The translations under genes and the position numbers were made by a program. A stretch of DNA of 64,000 bases, taken from contig NZ_JAKKOQ010000013.1 of assembly GCF_021738965.1 (NCBI RefSeq), forward strand, positions 62,001-126,000, given 5' to 3'. This document shows positions 1-7,971 of this stretch, piece after piece; positions within the stretch are counted from its first letter, which is position 1; each line of letters opens with the position of its first letter. The stretch comes from Gordonia zhenghanii (GTDB taxonomy: Bacteria; Actinomycetota; Actinomycetes; Mycobacteriales; Mycobacteriaceae). The notes under the pieces were generated by a model that saw only the letters and a program-made list of their open reading frames with translations, had not been told where the DNA came from and ran no database searches.

Positions 1-2
1 CC

Positions 3-488
3 TCATCTGTCGCACCCGAACCGTCCGCATCCACCCGTCCGTCCGAGAAGACTCAGCCGCCCGAATCTGCTTCGCCGACCGACTCCACTGAGGAGAGTGC
101 ACCCACGGCATCGACCGCACCTGGATCGGCCGTCCCCACATCGACGTCGCAGAAACCGGAACTCCCCGCAGGAGGGACGTCCAGCGCGTCCGCCGCGTAC
201 TCGTACTACCAAGAGGGCTCGCAAGTGACTATCCGCGACACTACGAGCACGGACGTCGTCTACCGGGACGACTTCTCGTCGGGCAGCGATGTCCGATGGC
301 TTCCCGGCACGGACGACCTGCAGGTGACAGCGCCCGACGGAACCGTCACCGTTGTCAGCACGCAGGGCGGGCAATGGACTGCGAACACGACAGCGCCCGC
401 GCCGTCTACGACCGACGCACCGCCTGCGGAAGCCGAGACCACCGCCGAAGCCGAGCAGCCGGCGGCCGGTGACACAGCCGGCGAGTAG
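3..488 (+). CDS. C-terminal part of a Ser/Pro/Thr-rich, probably exported hypothetical protein (5' end outside window)
   Basis: The frame is open from the first bases of the window and ends in TAG at 486-488, so only the C-terminal ~161 residues are visible. About 65 residues rich in Ser, Pro, Thr and Glu form a low-complexity linker. A compact segment follows (starting YSYYQEGS, with a run of Thr, Val and Asp), then a Pro/Ala/Glu-rich tail. This composition is typical of envelope or secreted actinobacterial proteins. No family motif is recognised. It runs tail to tail with the acyltransferase gene, 8 bases away. Function unknown; the coding call is good because the frame stays open over ~160 codons with high-G+C third positions. 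Confidence 0.6.
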   Translation, partial: SSVAPEPSASTRPSEKTQPPESASPTDSTEESAPTASTAPGSAVPTSTSQKPELPAGGTSSASAAYSYYQEGSQVTIRDTTSTDVVYRDDFSSGSDVRWLPGTDDLQVTAPDGTVTVVSTQGGQWTANTTAPAPSTTDAPPAEAETTAEAEQPAAGDTAGE

Positions 489-496
489 CGACCAGG

Positions 497-1288
497 TCAG
501 ACGTCGCCGGACTGCGCCTTCTCATCCGCGAAGTTCTCACCCGCTGCGCCGTCGGCCGATGCCTTCTTACGCTCGATGTCAGCGAGAGCGCGTTCGATTT
601 CAGCCCGCTTGGCCGCACCGGCCTCCCAAACGTCCTTGCGGTTCTTCACCGCACGCGCGGGCGCGCCGACGATGATCGCGTAGTCGTCGAACTGGCCGCG
701 GACCACGGCGTGCGCGCCGAGGACGCAGCCGCGCCCGGCGATCGTGTCACGCAACACCGTCACCTTGGCCGCCACCCACGTGTCGGCACCGATCCGCACC
801 GGCCCCTTGACGATGCCCTGATCCTTGATCGGGAGGTCGATGTTGTCGGTGACGTGGTCGAAGTCGACGATGTAGCACCAGTCGGCGACGAGCGTCGACC
901 CGCCGATCTCGATGTCGAGGTACGAGTTGACGACGTTATTGCAGCCGAAGACCACCTTGTCACCGATCCGGAGGCTGCCCTCGTGGCAGCGGATCGCGTT
1001 ACCGTCACCGATGTGAACCCAACGTCCGATCTCCAGGCGCGCGAGCTCCGGAGTCGCGTGGATCTCGACGTTCTTGCCGAGGAACACCATGCCGCGAAGC
1101 ACCACGTGCGGGTTGGTGAGACGAAACTTGGCCAACCGGTAGTAGCGGACGAGATACCAGGGCGTCCAGGCACGATTGCGTTTGATCCATCGCAACGAAT
1201 CGAGCGTCAGAAATCGGGCCTGCTCGGGATCTCTGGCCCGACCGGCGCGTCGGCGCGAACGGTAGGACGCGTTCCACATCGTGGTCAT
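497..1288 (-). CDS. left-handed beta-helix acyltransferase (hexapeptide-repeat family, Rv3034c-like)
   Basis: 263 residues. The centre (about residues 60-210) is built of imperfect hexapeptide repeats (I-G-x-x-x, V-x-I-G-A-D, I-A-G-R-G-C-V-L-G-A) ending in I-I-V-G-A-P-A-R, the usual closing coil of the maltose/galactoside O-acetyltransferase superfamily. Such enzymes transfer acetyl or another acyl group from acyl-CoA to a sugar or small hydroxyl acceptor; the substrate here cannot be read from sequence. The N terminus is basic (RSRRRAGRARD) and the C terminus is a charged helical tail. The ATG at 1288 is preceded by an AGGG stretch; an ATG three codons later is the alternative. The neighbour order matches mycobacterial Rv3034c-Rv3035. 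Confidence 0.8.
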   Translation of the reverse strand: MTTMWNASYRSRRRAGRARDPEQARFLTLDSLRWIKRNRAWTPWYLVRYYRLAKFRLTNPHVVLRGMVFLGKNVEIHATPELARLEIGRWVHIGDGNAIRCHEGSLRIGDKVVFGCNNVVNSYLDIEIGGSTLVADWCYIVDFDHVTDNIDLPIKDQGIVKGPVRIGADTWVAAKVTVLRDTIAGRGCVLGAHAVVRGQFDDYAIIVGAPARAVKNRKDVWEAGAAKRAEIERALADIERKKASADGAAGENFADEKAQSGDV

Positions 1289-1387
1289 GACGACAAACCC
1301 TAATGGACCGTGCCCGGCCTGCGGAATCAGGTCGAGGCGACACGATAGAGTCGTCCGCGAGCCCCGACCACCGACATCAGGAGCACG

Positions 1388-2701
1388 ATGACCCAGGCAG
1401 TCCGCCGACGACGCAGTTCACGCCTGGTCTTCATAGTGTTCACAGCTGTTCTGGCCGTCGTCGCGTCCGCATGCTCGGACGGCCACCATGATCTCCGGGC
1501 GCAGCCGGCGGCAGGCTGGTCGTCGTCCGGCGGCAGCGGAGCCAACGCGAACTTCACGTACGCCGGGGTCCCAGACGACCTTCGTCTGTCGTGGACCCGA
1601 GCGGCGGGCGGGCGAGTCCTGTCCCAGGTCGCGATCAACAGCGGCGGAGACGTCGCGAGTACGTCACAGGCACCGTCGGGATGCGACTTCCAGGTCCTCG
1701 ACCAGCGTTCTGGCCGCAAGAACTTCTGCAGGCGACTCGGGACCGAGTCGGCGCTCAACACCGCGTTCTACGACAACCTCGGGCAGCCGTACATCGGGAA
1801 GGCCGGTCTGTTCGTCGCGTACAGCAGCGGCGGCGCGATCCGGTGGCGTCTACCGACGGCCGGCCTCGGCCTCTCCGCGAAGTCGGCGGGCCCCGGACGT
1901 CTCCTCGTCGCCACGACCGGCGGTCAAGTACTGCTGGTGAACACCCAGACCGGCGACTTGGCTGCTCCGCAGAAGCGGTATCGGCCGAAGCCGAAGGAGG
2001 CCGACCCGACCGCAGGCATCGCGCAGTGCACGACGGGCGGACCGGAGTGTGCGATCGCCGCACCGCCCGCCGTCGACGTCGCAGCCAAACGAACCTTTCT
2101 CAACGTCTTCCCGCAGGGTGCCAAGAACTCTCAGCTCACCGCTCTCACGTACGCCGACGCCGACGGCAACGAGAAGATCGACCCGCTGTGGACCGCTGAT
2201 CTGGGCGGCGGCATGGCCGGACCCGCGTCGCTGTCGGCGGACGGACGGACCGTCTACGCGTTCGGCCGGGACGGCAAGCTGTACGCGGTGGACGCCACCG
2301 ACGGCCGAGTCCGCTGGTCGTATCAGCTCGACGACGCTGGATTCGCGACTCTCTCCGTGTCACCGGACGGCACCCTCATCCCCGCGGGCAGCCTCGGCGC
2401 GCCGCTGACGATCCTGCACGACGACGGCAGCCACGTCTCCGAAGTAGCGCGCCGCGACGACGTCCACCTCGCGGGCGTTGGCACTCAGACCACAGCGGGC
2501 ACCGCGTGGTCGGTGGTCCGCGATGGCCCTGACGAACAACTCGTGCTCACCGAGTTCGACTCGAAGACCGGCAAGACCAAGCGGTCGCTGCCGTTGCCCG
2601 ACGCCGCCGGATTCTCGACGGGCGTCGCGGTCTCGGCCACCGGCCAACTCGTGGTGGCCACGACGAACGGGACACTCTACTTCTTCGATCGCCGACCCTG
2701 A
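1388..2701 (+). CDS. PQQ-type beta-propeller lipoprotein (Rv3035-like)
   Basis: 437 residues. The N terminus is a lipoprotein signal: basic start, hydrophobic stretch (about residues 13-27), then lipobox V-A-S-A-C with the lipidated Cys near residue 29. The rest is a series of beta-propeller blades recognisable by repeats of the kind L-Y-A-V-D-A-T-D-G-R-V-R-W, V-L-D-Q-R-S-G and L-V-N-T-Q-T-G-D, typical of PQQ-like repeat proteins. Two Cys pairs in the mature part could form disulphides outside the membrane. It is probably anchored to the outer face of the plasma membrane, as a binding or scaffold protein rather than a proven dehydrogenase. The next gene begins 4 bases downstream, suggesting one transcript. 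Confidence 0.8.
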   Translation: MTQAVRRRRSSRLVFIVFTAVLAVVASACSDGHHDLRAQPAAGWSSSGGSGANANFTYAGVPDDLRLSWTRAAGGRVLSQVAINSGGDVASTSQAPSGCDFQVLDQRSGRKNFCRRLGTESALNTAFYDNLGQPYIGKAGLFVAYSSGGAIRWRLPTAGLGLSAKSAGPGRLLVATTGGQVLLVNTQTGDLAAPQKRYRPKPKEADPTAGIAQCTTGGPECAIAAPPAVDVAAKRTFLNVFPQGAKNSQLTALTYADADGNEKIDPLWTADLGGGMAGPASLSADGRTVYAFGRDGKLYAVDATDGRVRWSYQLDDAGFATLSVSPDGTLIPAGSLGAPLTILHDDGSHVSEVARRDDVHLAGVGTQTTAGTAWSVVRDGPDEQLVLTEFDSKTGKTKRSLPLPDAAGFSTGVAVSATGQLVVATTNGTLYFFDRRP

Positions 2702-2705
2702 CGCC

Positions 2706-3914
2706 GTGGCGTACGAGTTCGACGTCGACGACATCGCGTTCCTCACCTCTGAGCGGGGCTCTGACGCGCTCGCGGACGCCGCAGCTCTCCCGCTGACCGA
2801 CTCGTCGTTGTTGAAGGACATTCCGGCCTTGCGCCGAAAGCACGCGCCGCACGAGGCCGCGCTCGTCGAGACGGTGCGGGCGCGGCGGCGTGCCGCCGGC
2901 AAGCTCGACGACCCCGACACACTGTTGTTGAGCGATACCGCCTTGCAGCAGTCGACGCCGTCCGCGGTGGCCGTGCGTCGCGCCGCCGACATCGCCGTCC
3001 GCCACCCCGGAGCCGTCGTCCACGACGTGACGTGCTCGATCGGCGCCGAGATGGTGGCGCTCTCCGCGTCCGACGGCGTCAGTGGTGTGATCGGCAGCGA
3101 CCTCGACCCCGTCCGTCTCGCGATGGCCGCCCACAACCTGCGGGACCGACGCGGCGTCCAACTCCTGCGCGCCGACGCCCTCGCCCCCTGCTCTCGCGCC
3201 GACGTCGTCATCGCCGACCCCGCACGCCGGACTGCGCGCGGGCGCACGTTCCGACTCGACGAACTCGACCCGCCGCTTCTGGAACTCCTGTCGGTGTACG
3301 CCGGACGGCCGATGGTGGTGAAATGCTCCCCCGGTCTCGACTACCAGATGCTGCGCGACCGGTTCGGCGTCGAGGCAGCGGTCCAGGTGACGTCGTTGGA
3401 CGGCGGCGTCCGCGAAGCGTGCCTGTGGACCGAGGCCGACGACCTGCCCGCCCGCCGCGCCACCGTGCTGCGCACCGGCACAGACAGCGTCGTGCACGCC
3501 GACGAACTGTCCTCCGACGATCCAGACGACATCGACGACCCCGGAGTCGACGACTGGATCGTCGATCCCGACGGCGCGGTGGTGCGCGCCGGTCTCGTCC
3601 GTCACTACGCCCGCAGGCACGGACTCCGACAGCTCGACCCGCAGATCGCGTACCTGACCGGCGACGCCGTTCCCGCCGGAGCCCGGGGGTTCGCGATCGT
3701 CGACCAGGTCGGCGTCACCGAACGAGTCCTGCGCACCGCGCTCGCTGCGCACGACTGCGGGAGTCTGGAGATCCTGGTCCGCGGCCTCGACATCGACCCC
3801 GATCGCCTGCGACGCCGGCTCAAGCTGAAGGGATCGTCGCCGATGACCCTCATCCTGACGCGGATCGGGCGCAACGCCACCGCGTTCCTCTGTCGGCCCG
3901 GTGTGCGGGGTTAG
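2706..3914 (+). CDS. THUMP-like class I SAM-dependent methyltransferase (Rv3037c-like)
   Basis: 402 residues from a GTG four bases after the preceding stop. An N-terminal helical part (residues 1-90) precedes a Rossmann methyltransferase core. Motif I is D-V-T-C-S-I-G-A-E near residues 107-115, an acidic loop G-S-D-L-D-P lies at about 130-135, and a D-P-A-R-R motif IV sits near 171. The C-terminal part ends in R-L-K-L-K-G. This arrangement matches the actinobacterial 'THUMP-like domain-containing' methyltransferases, presumed to modify RNA; the exact target is unknown. The gene stops where the 21-base tandem repeats at 3927 begin. It converges on the methyltransferase gene at 4141-5115. Confidence 0.8.
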   Translation: MAYEFDVDDIAFLTSERGSDALADAAALPLTDSSLLKDIPALRRKHAPHEAALVETVRARRRAAGKLDDPDTLLLSDTALQQSTPSAVAVRRAADIAVRHPGAVVHDVTCSIGAEMVALSASDGVSGVIGSDLDPVRLAMAAHNLRDRRGVQLLRADALAPCSRADVVIADPARRTARGRTFRLDELDPPLLELLSVYAGRPMVVKCSPGLDYQMLRDRFGVEAAVQVTSLDGGVREACLWTEADDLPARRATVLRTGTDSVVHADELSSDDPDDIDDPGVDDWIVDPDGAVVRAGLVRHYARRHGLRQLDPQIAYLTGDAVPAGARGFAIVDQVGVTERVLRTALAAHDCGSLEILVRGLDIDPDRLRRRLKLKGSSPMTLILTRIGRNATAFLCRPGVRG

Positions 3915-4058
3915 ATCTCGACTCCGCTCGATCAGCGTGGGTGGAGGCTCGATCAGCGTGGGTGGCGGCTCGATCAGCGTGGGTGGCGGCTCGATCAGCG
4001 TGGGTGGCGGCTCGATCAGCGGGATCTCGACTCCGCTCGATCAACGTGGGCAGTAGCG
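3915..4058. repeat. intergenic repeat block: four 21-base tandem units flanked by copies of a dispersed repeat
   Basis: The unit CTCGATCAGCGTGGGTGGCGG occurs four times head to tail at 3927-4010 (the first copy has AGG in place of CGG at its end). An 11-base partial unit follows at 4011-4021. The array is bracketed by ATCTCGACTCCGCTCGATCA at about 3915 and again at about 4023. The core CTCGACTCCGCTCGA recurs near 23390, 23450, 49880, 49965, 56310, 56350 and 56380. There are no unique spacers between units, so it is not CRISPR. It sits between two convergent genes. Confidence 0.9.
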
Positions 4059-4065
4059 CACGCTG

Positions 4066-4107
4066 AATGCGTCTTAGCAGCCTCCGCGGAGGCTGCTAAG
4101 ACGCATT
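4066..4107. terminator. bidirectional intrinsic terminator (perfect 42-base palindrome)
   Basis: The left arm at 4066-4086 (AATGCGTCTTAGCAGCCTCC plus G) is the exact reverse complement of 4087-4107. RNA from either strand would fold into a very stable stem ending in A/T-rich bases. It lies between the convergent methyltransferase genes and probably ends both transcripts. Confidence 0.8.
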
Positions 4108-4140
4108 GAGACAGCGAGAACGTATCCGAGGCTGCGGAGA

Positions 4141-5115
4141 CTACTTCTCCGGCTTCACTCCGGTGATCAGCACGTTGTAGAAGAACTCCGGCGGGACGAT
4201 CTTGCGGAGCACGTTGTCGTCGAGCCAGGTCATGCGCTTCCAGCCGCCGAACGCGAATCGGGCCCAGCCCCAACTGAGCTTCTCCGGCGGCACCGCGGCC
4301 TCGAAGGTACGGACCGGCCAACCGAGCATCGCGGCAGCCAACTCCTCGCTCGACGAACGGACGTCGACCGCTCCGGCACTGCTCGCGAGGCGCTCGAGGT
4401 CCTCGGGCGAGAAGGTGTGGATGTCGACGACCGCTTCGAGGGCTGCGGCCCGCGAGCTCTCGTCGAGCTCCTCCTGCGGACGCCGCCAGCTCTTGAGCGG
4501 GCCGAACTTGGTGATGTTCGTGGTGGCCCACCAGGTGGCGCGGCTCATCCAGCGCGCGTAGAAGTCGCCGTAGGTCGACGGCTCACCGGCGAACACGAAG
4601 CGTCCACCCGGCTTGAGCACGCGCAGCACCTCGCGCAGCGACTTCTCGACGTCCGGGATGTGGTGCAGCACCGCGTGTCCGACGACGAGATCGAAGGTGT
4701 CGTCGTCGTACGGGATGCTCTCGGCGTCGGCGACGCGGCCGTCGACGTCGAGCCCGAGGTTCTCCGCGTTGCGGAGCGCGACCTTCACCATGCCCGGTGA
4801 CAGGTCGGTGACCGAGCCCTTCTCAGCGACGCCCGACTGCATCAGGTTCAGCAGGAAGAAGCCGGTGCCGCAGCCCAACTCCATGGCACGCCCGTACGGC
4901 AGATCGACGTCGGGAAGGATCAGGTCGAGACGACCGCGCGCGTAGTCGATGCAGCGCTCGTCGAACGAGATCGACCACTTCTCGTCGTACGTCTCGGCCT
5001 CCCAGTCGTGGTAGAGGACCTGAGCGAGCTTCGTGTCCTTGAGCGCGGCTTCGACCTGCTCAGCGGTGGCGTGCGGGTTCGGCGCCGGGTCGTTGTTGTT
5101 GTCGATCGTGGTCAT
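4141..5115 (-). CDS. class I SAM-dependent methyltransferase (Rv3038c-like)
   Basis: 324 residues. A UbiE/Methyltransf_11 core is clear. Motif I is M-E-L-G-C-G-T-G-F near residues 77-85, then an acidic D-L-S-P, then V-V-G-H-A-V-L-H-H-I-P in the motif II/III region and L-K-P-G-G-R-F-V-F in the post-III strand. The C-terminal ~130 residues, with a W-rich end (W-G-W-A-R-F-A-F-G-G-W-K), are probably a substrate cap. The acceptor is unknown. The ATG at 5115 lies 8 bases after the enoyl-CoA hydratase stop, so the two are cotranscribed, as are the mycobacterial pair Rv3039c-Rv3038c. A shared lipid or acyl substrate is possible but not shown. Confidence 0.85.
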   Translation of the reverse strand: MTTIDNNNDPAPNPHATAEQVEAALKDTKLAQVLYHDWEAETYDEKWSISFDERCIDYARGRLDLILPDVDLPYGRAMELGCGTGFFLLNLMQSGVAEKGSVTDLSPGMVKVALRNAENLGLDVDGRVADAESIPYDDDTFDLVVGHAVLHHIPDVEKSLREVLRVLKPGGRFVFAGEPSTYGDFYARWMSRATWWATTNITKFGPLKSWRRPQEELDESSRAAALEAVVDIHTFSPEDLERLASSAGAVDVRSSSEELAAAMLGWPVRTFEAAVPPEKLSWGWARFAFGGWKRMTWLDDNVLRKIVPPEFFYNVLITGVKPEK

Positions 5116-5122
5116 CGTCGTC

Positions 5123-5911
5123 CTACTTTCCGGTGAACTTCGCCTTGCCGGGGCCGTTCGCCACGAACGACTCCATGCCGATCGTGCGATCGTCGGTCGC
5201 GAACAGGGATGCGAACAGCTGCGCTTCGATCTTGAGGCCGGTCGTCAGATCGGTGTCGAGTCCGGCGTCGACGGCGGCCTTGCCCGCGGCGAGTGCGGCC
5301 GAGGCCGCGTTCGCGAACTGGTCGGCCCACGCGAGCGCCGCGTCGTAGACGTCGTCGGGTGCAACGACCTGGTCGACGAGCCCGATCTGCAACGCTTCCT
5401 CGGCTCCGACGAAGCGGCCGGTGAAGATCATGTCCTTGGCGCGCGACGGGCCGATCAGTCGTGCGAGGCGCTGGGTTCCGCCGCCGCCGGGGATCACGCC
5501 GAGCAGCGTCTCGGGCACACCGAGCTTGGCGTTGTCGCCAGCGATCCGGCGGTCGGCGCCGAGCGCCACTTCGAGGCCTCCGCCGAGTGCGTATCCGGTG
5601 ATCGCGGCGACCGTCGGCTTCGGGATGGTCGCGATCGCGCCGATCCCGTCCTGCAGGCGGCCTGCGACCTTCGACATGTCGGCGAACGACATGTCGTTCA
5701 TCTCCTTGATGTCCGCGCCCGCAGCGAGAACCTTCGGTCCGCCGTAGACGATGACCGCCTTAATGTCGTCGCGCGTCGACGCCTCGTCGGCGGCCGCCGC
5801 CAACTCGGTCTGAACCTGACGGTTCAACGCGTTCATCGGCGGACGATTCAAACGGATCGTCCCGACGCCGGGATGATCCGGCGATGTCTCCAGGGTCACG
5901 AACTCAGCCAT
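5123..5911 (-). CDS. echA17: enoyl-CoA hydratase/isomerase (crotonase family, EchA17-like)
   Basis: 262 residues, normal for a single-domain crotonase. The N-terminal half carries the first oxyanion-hole segment A-A-G-A-D-I-K-E. The central Y-A-L-G-G-G-L-E-V-A-L block supplies the second backbone NH. The catalytic Glu region P-E-T-L-L-G-V-I-P-G-G-G-G-T-Q-R-L is complete. Crotonases of this kind hydrate trans-2-enoyl-CoA in fatty-acid beta-oxidation or degrade branched substrates in the cytosol. EchA17 is assigned from position: in M. tuberculosis it lies directly between the homologues of its two conserved neighbours. It is upstream of and cotranscribed with the methyltransferase at 4141-5115. 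Confidence 0.8.
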   Translation of the reverse strand: MAEFVTLETSPDHPGVGTIRLNRPPMNALNRQVQTELAAAADEASTRDDIKAVIVYGGPKVLAAGADIKEMNDMSFADMSKVAGRLQDGIGAIATIPKPTVAAITGYALGGGLEVALGADRRIAGDNAKLGVPETLLGVIPGGGGTQRLARLIGPSRAKDMIFTGRFVGAEEALQIGLVDQVVAPDDVYDAALAWADQFANAASAALAAGKAAVDAGLDTDLTTGLKIEAQLFASLFATDDRTIGMESFVANGPGKAKFTGK

Positions 5912-5991
5912 GCAAGGCAGGCTACCGGTTAGTAAGCTCTGATCCTCAATCAGTCCTCATGAGCGAGACGTGAGCGAACTACTGTTACCCC

Positions 5992-6960
5992 ATGGGCGCT
6001 GATGCAGTCGAGTTACTGGTCCCCGGGACGGACGGGCAGACGCGGACGGTCCGAGTGACCAGTCCCGACCGCGTCTACTTCCCGGAGGCGGGTCTCACGA
6101 AACTCGACCTGGCCCACTACTACCAGTCCGTCGGCGAGCCGATCACCCGCGCATTGCGCACCCGCCCGTGCATGCTCCACCGGTTTCCGAAAGGCACAAC
6201 CGAGAAGAAGGTCCACCAGAAGAAACTGCCTGCAGGAGCGCCCGACTGGATCGAGACCGTCGACGTGTACTTCCCGCGGTACTCCCGGACCGTGCACGAG
6301 CTGTGCGTCACCGAACCGGCAGCCGTGCTGTGGGCGGTCCAGATGGCGACCGTCGAGTTCCACCCCTGGAACTCACGGCGGGCCGGGACCGTTCCCCCGT
6401 CTCCCGGCATCGAGTTCCCCGACGAGTGGCGCATCGACCTCGACCCGATGCCCGACTGCGACTTCCCGAAAGTGCGTCGAACCACGCACATCGTGCACGA
6501 GGTCCTCGACGAACTCGGCATCACCGGCTATCCGAAGACGTCGGGCGGTCACGGACTCCACGTTTACGTGCGCATCGAACCGGAGTGGGGGTTCGCCGAC
6601 GTCCGTCGCGCTGCGCATGCCTTCGGCGCCGAAGTCGCGCGGCGGTCGGCGGGCGAGGCCACCGTCACCTGGTGGCGCAAAGACCGAGATCCGTCGTCGG
6701 TGTTCGTCGACTTCAATCAGAACGCCCGCGACCACACGATGGCCGCCGCCTACTCCGTCCGGGCCACGCCTCGCGCGACGGTGTCGACTCCGATCAGGTG
6801 GGACGAGATCGACGACGTCGAACCAGACGACTTCACGGTCGCCACTGTGCCCGACCGACTCGCCAGCCTCGGCGACCTGCACGAGAGAATCGACGACGTC
6901 GCGCATCGTCTCGACACCCTCCTGGAATGGGACGACCGCGACACTCTGGACAACCGGTAA
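5992..6960 (+). CDS. stand-alone LigD-type primase-polymerase (PolDom, archaeo-eukaryotic primase fold)
   Basis: 322 residues, only the polymerase domain of LigD: no ligase or phosphoesterase domain. The catalytic metal site is intact: D-L-D at residues 149-151 (W-R-I-D-L-D-P) and a third Asp at about 240 in S-S-V-F-V-D-F-N-Q-N. The nucleotide-binding S-G-G-H-G-L-H motif is at about 184-190. Family members add ribo- or deoxynucleotides to DNA ends, usually in Ku/LigD end joining or in ribonucleotide patch repair; mycobacteria keep such free-standing PolD proteins. No ku or ligD lies nearby. It diverges from echA17 with 80 bases between. The hydrolase gene follows after 45 bases and may share the transcript. 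Confidence 0.85.
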   Translation: MGADAVELLVPGTDGQTRTVRVTSPDRVYFPEAGLTKLDLAHYYQSVGEPITRALRTRPCMLHRFPKGTTEKKVHQKKLPAGAPDWIETVDVYFPRYSRTVHELCVTEPAAVLWAVQMATVEFHPWNSRRAGTVPPSPGIEFPDEWRIDLDPMPDCDFPKVRRTTHIVHEVLDELGITGYPKTSGGHGLHVYVRIEPEWGFADVRRAAHAFGAEVARRSAGEATVTWWRKDRDPSSVFVDFNQNARDHTMAAAYSVRATPRATVSTPIRWDEIDDVEPDDFTVATVPDRLASLGDLHERIDDVAHRLDTLLEWDDRDTLDNR

Positions 6961-7005
6961 CATCGACGCGTCTCCACTTCGGGAGTCTCGAGAGGAAGAT
7001 CGCCG

Positions 7006-7959
7006 ATGCGCCGGTCCCTGTTCGCCCTCACCGCGGCGATCACGCTCGTACTCGCCGGTTGCTCGGCGCCCGACTCGGGCCCCGATCCCTCGGGCCCCGA
7101 TCCGACGAGCACCTCGCCGGGTCATCCGGCTCCCGTGCCCGACGGCGTCACGAAGTCTCGGGTCCAGTACTACTCGGGACCGGACGCCGATCCCGACCAG
7201 AACTGGGCCGACTTCTATCTGCCCGCAGGCGACCTGGCGGTCGACACCGTGCCTCTCGTCGTCCTCGTCCACGGCGGGGCATGGAAGATGCCGCTCGGTG
7301 CAGAGATCTTCGACGGCATCGCAGGCGACCTCGCCGCGCGCGGAATGGCCGTCTACAACATCGAGTACCGCCGCGTCGGTGCAGGCGGCGGGTGGCCTGC
7401 GACGTTCGTGGACGTGGCGCGGGCGCTCGACTACGTGGTGGAACTCGACGCAGCGCACCCGGAGATCACCACCGGCGACGAGGTCGTCGTCGGACACTCG
7501 GCGGGAGCGCAGCTCGCCGTCTGGGGTGGCACTCGCCACGATCTGGAACCCGGCGAGGTGGGCGCCCGGCCCGCATTCCGGCCGAAACGAGTCGTCTCTC
7601 TCGCCGGACCACTCGACATGGTGCAGGCCGTCAAGGACGGCGACGACCGGATCGTGGCGGCGCTCGGCGGCGAACCGCACGCCGTGCCGGAGCGGTATTC
7701 GGCGGTCGACCCGATCCAGAACCTCGATCCGACGATCCCGGTCGCCGCGATCCACGGCAAGAACGATTCGTTAGTGCTGCCGCACAATTCGATCCGGTAC
7801 GTCGCCGCCCTCGACAAGGCGGGCGGCAAGGGATATCTGCGACTTCTGGACGGCGAGACTCATACGTCGATCGTCGACCGCGGCTCTGTCCACTACCAGC
7901 GGGTCCTCGATCTGGTCTCGAAGTACGCGGACACGGAGATCGCGCAACTGCCGACGTGA
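7006..7959 (+). CDS. alpha/beta-hydrolase lipoprotein (BD-FAE/carboxylesterase-like)
   Basis: 317 residues. Signal peptide with lipobox L-A-G-C (Cys near residue 19), then a Pro/Ser linker (about 20-45), so the enzyme is anchored outside the plasma membrane. The hydrolase fold shows the oxyanion motif V-H-G-G-A-W, the nucleophile elbow G-H-S-A-G, a plausible catalytic Asp in H-G-K-N-D-S and His in E-T-H-T-S-I. H-G-G-A-W and the layout resemble the kynurenine-formamidase/BD-FAE branch of small-ester hydrolases. The substrate is unknown. The ATG is preceded by GAGAGGAAG, a good ribosome site. It converges on the NUDIX gene 12 bases away. Confidence 0.8.
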   Translation: MRRSLFALTAAITLVLAGCSAPDSGPDPSGPDPTSTSPGHPAPVPDGVTKSRVQYYSGPDADPDQNWADFYLPAGDLAVDTVPLVVLVHGGAWKMPLGAEIFDGIAGDLAARGMAVYNIEYRRVGAGGGWPATFVDVARALDYVVELDAAHPEITTGDEVVVGHSAGAQLAVWGGTRHDLEPGEVGARPAFRPKRVVSLAGPLDMVQAVKDGDDRIVAALGGEPHAVPERYSAVDPIQNLDPTIPVAAIHGKNDSLVLPHNSIRYVAALDKAGGKGYLRLLDGETHTSIVDRGSVHYQRVLDLVSKYADTEIAQLPT

Positions 7960-7971
7960 TCAGTTGCGCCG

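Noticed and set aside
3927..4021. CRISPR-like array
   Set aside because: Units are contiguous without spacers, and no cas genes are near; they are tandem repeats.
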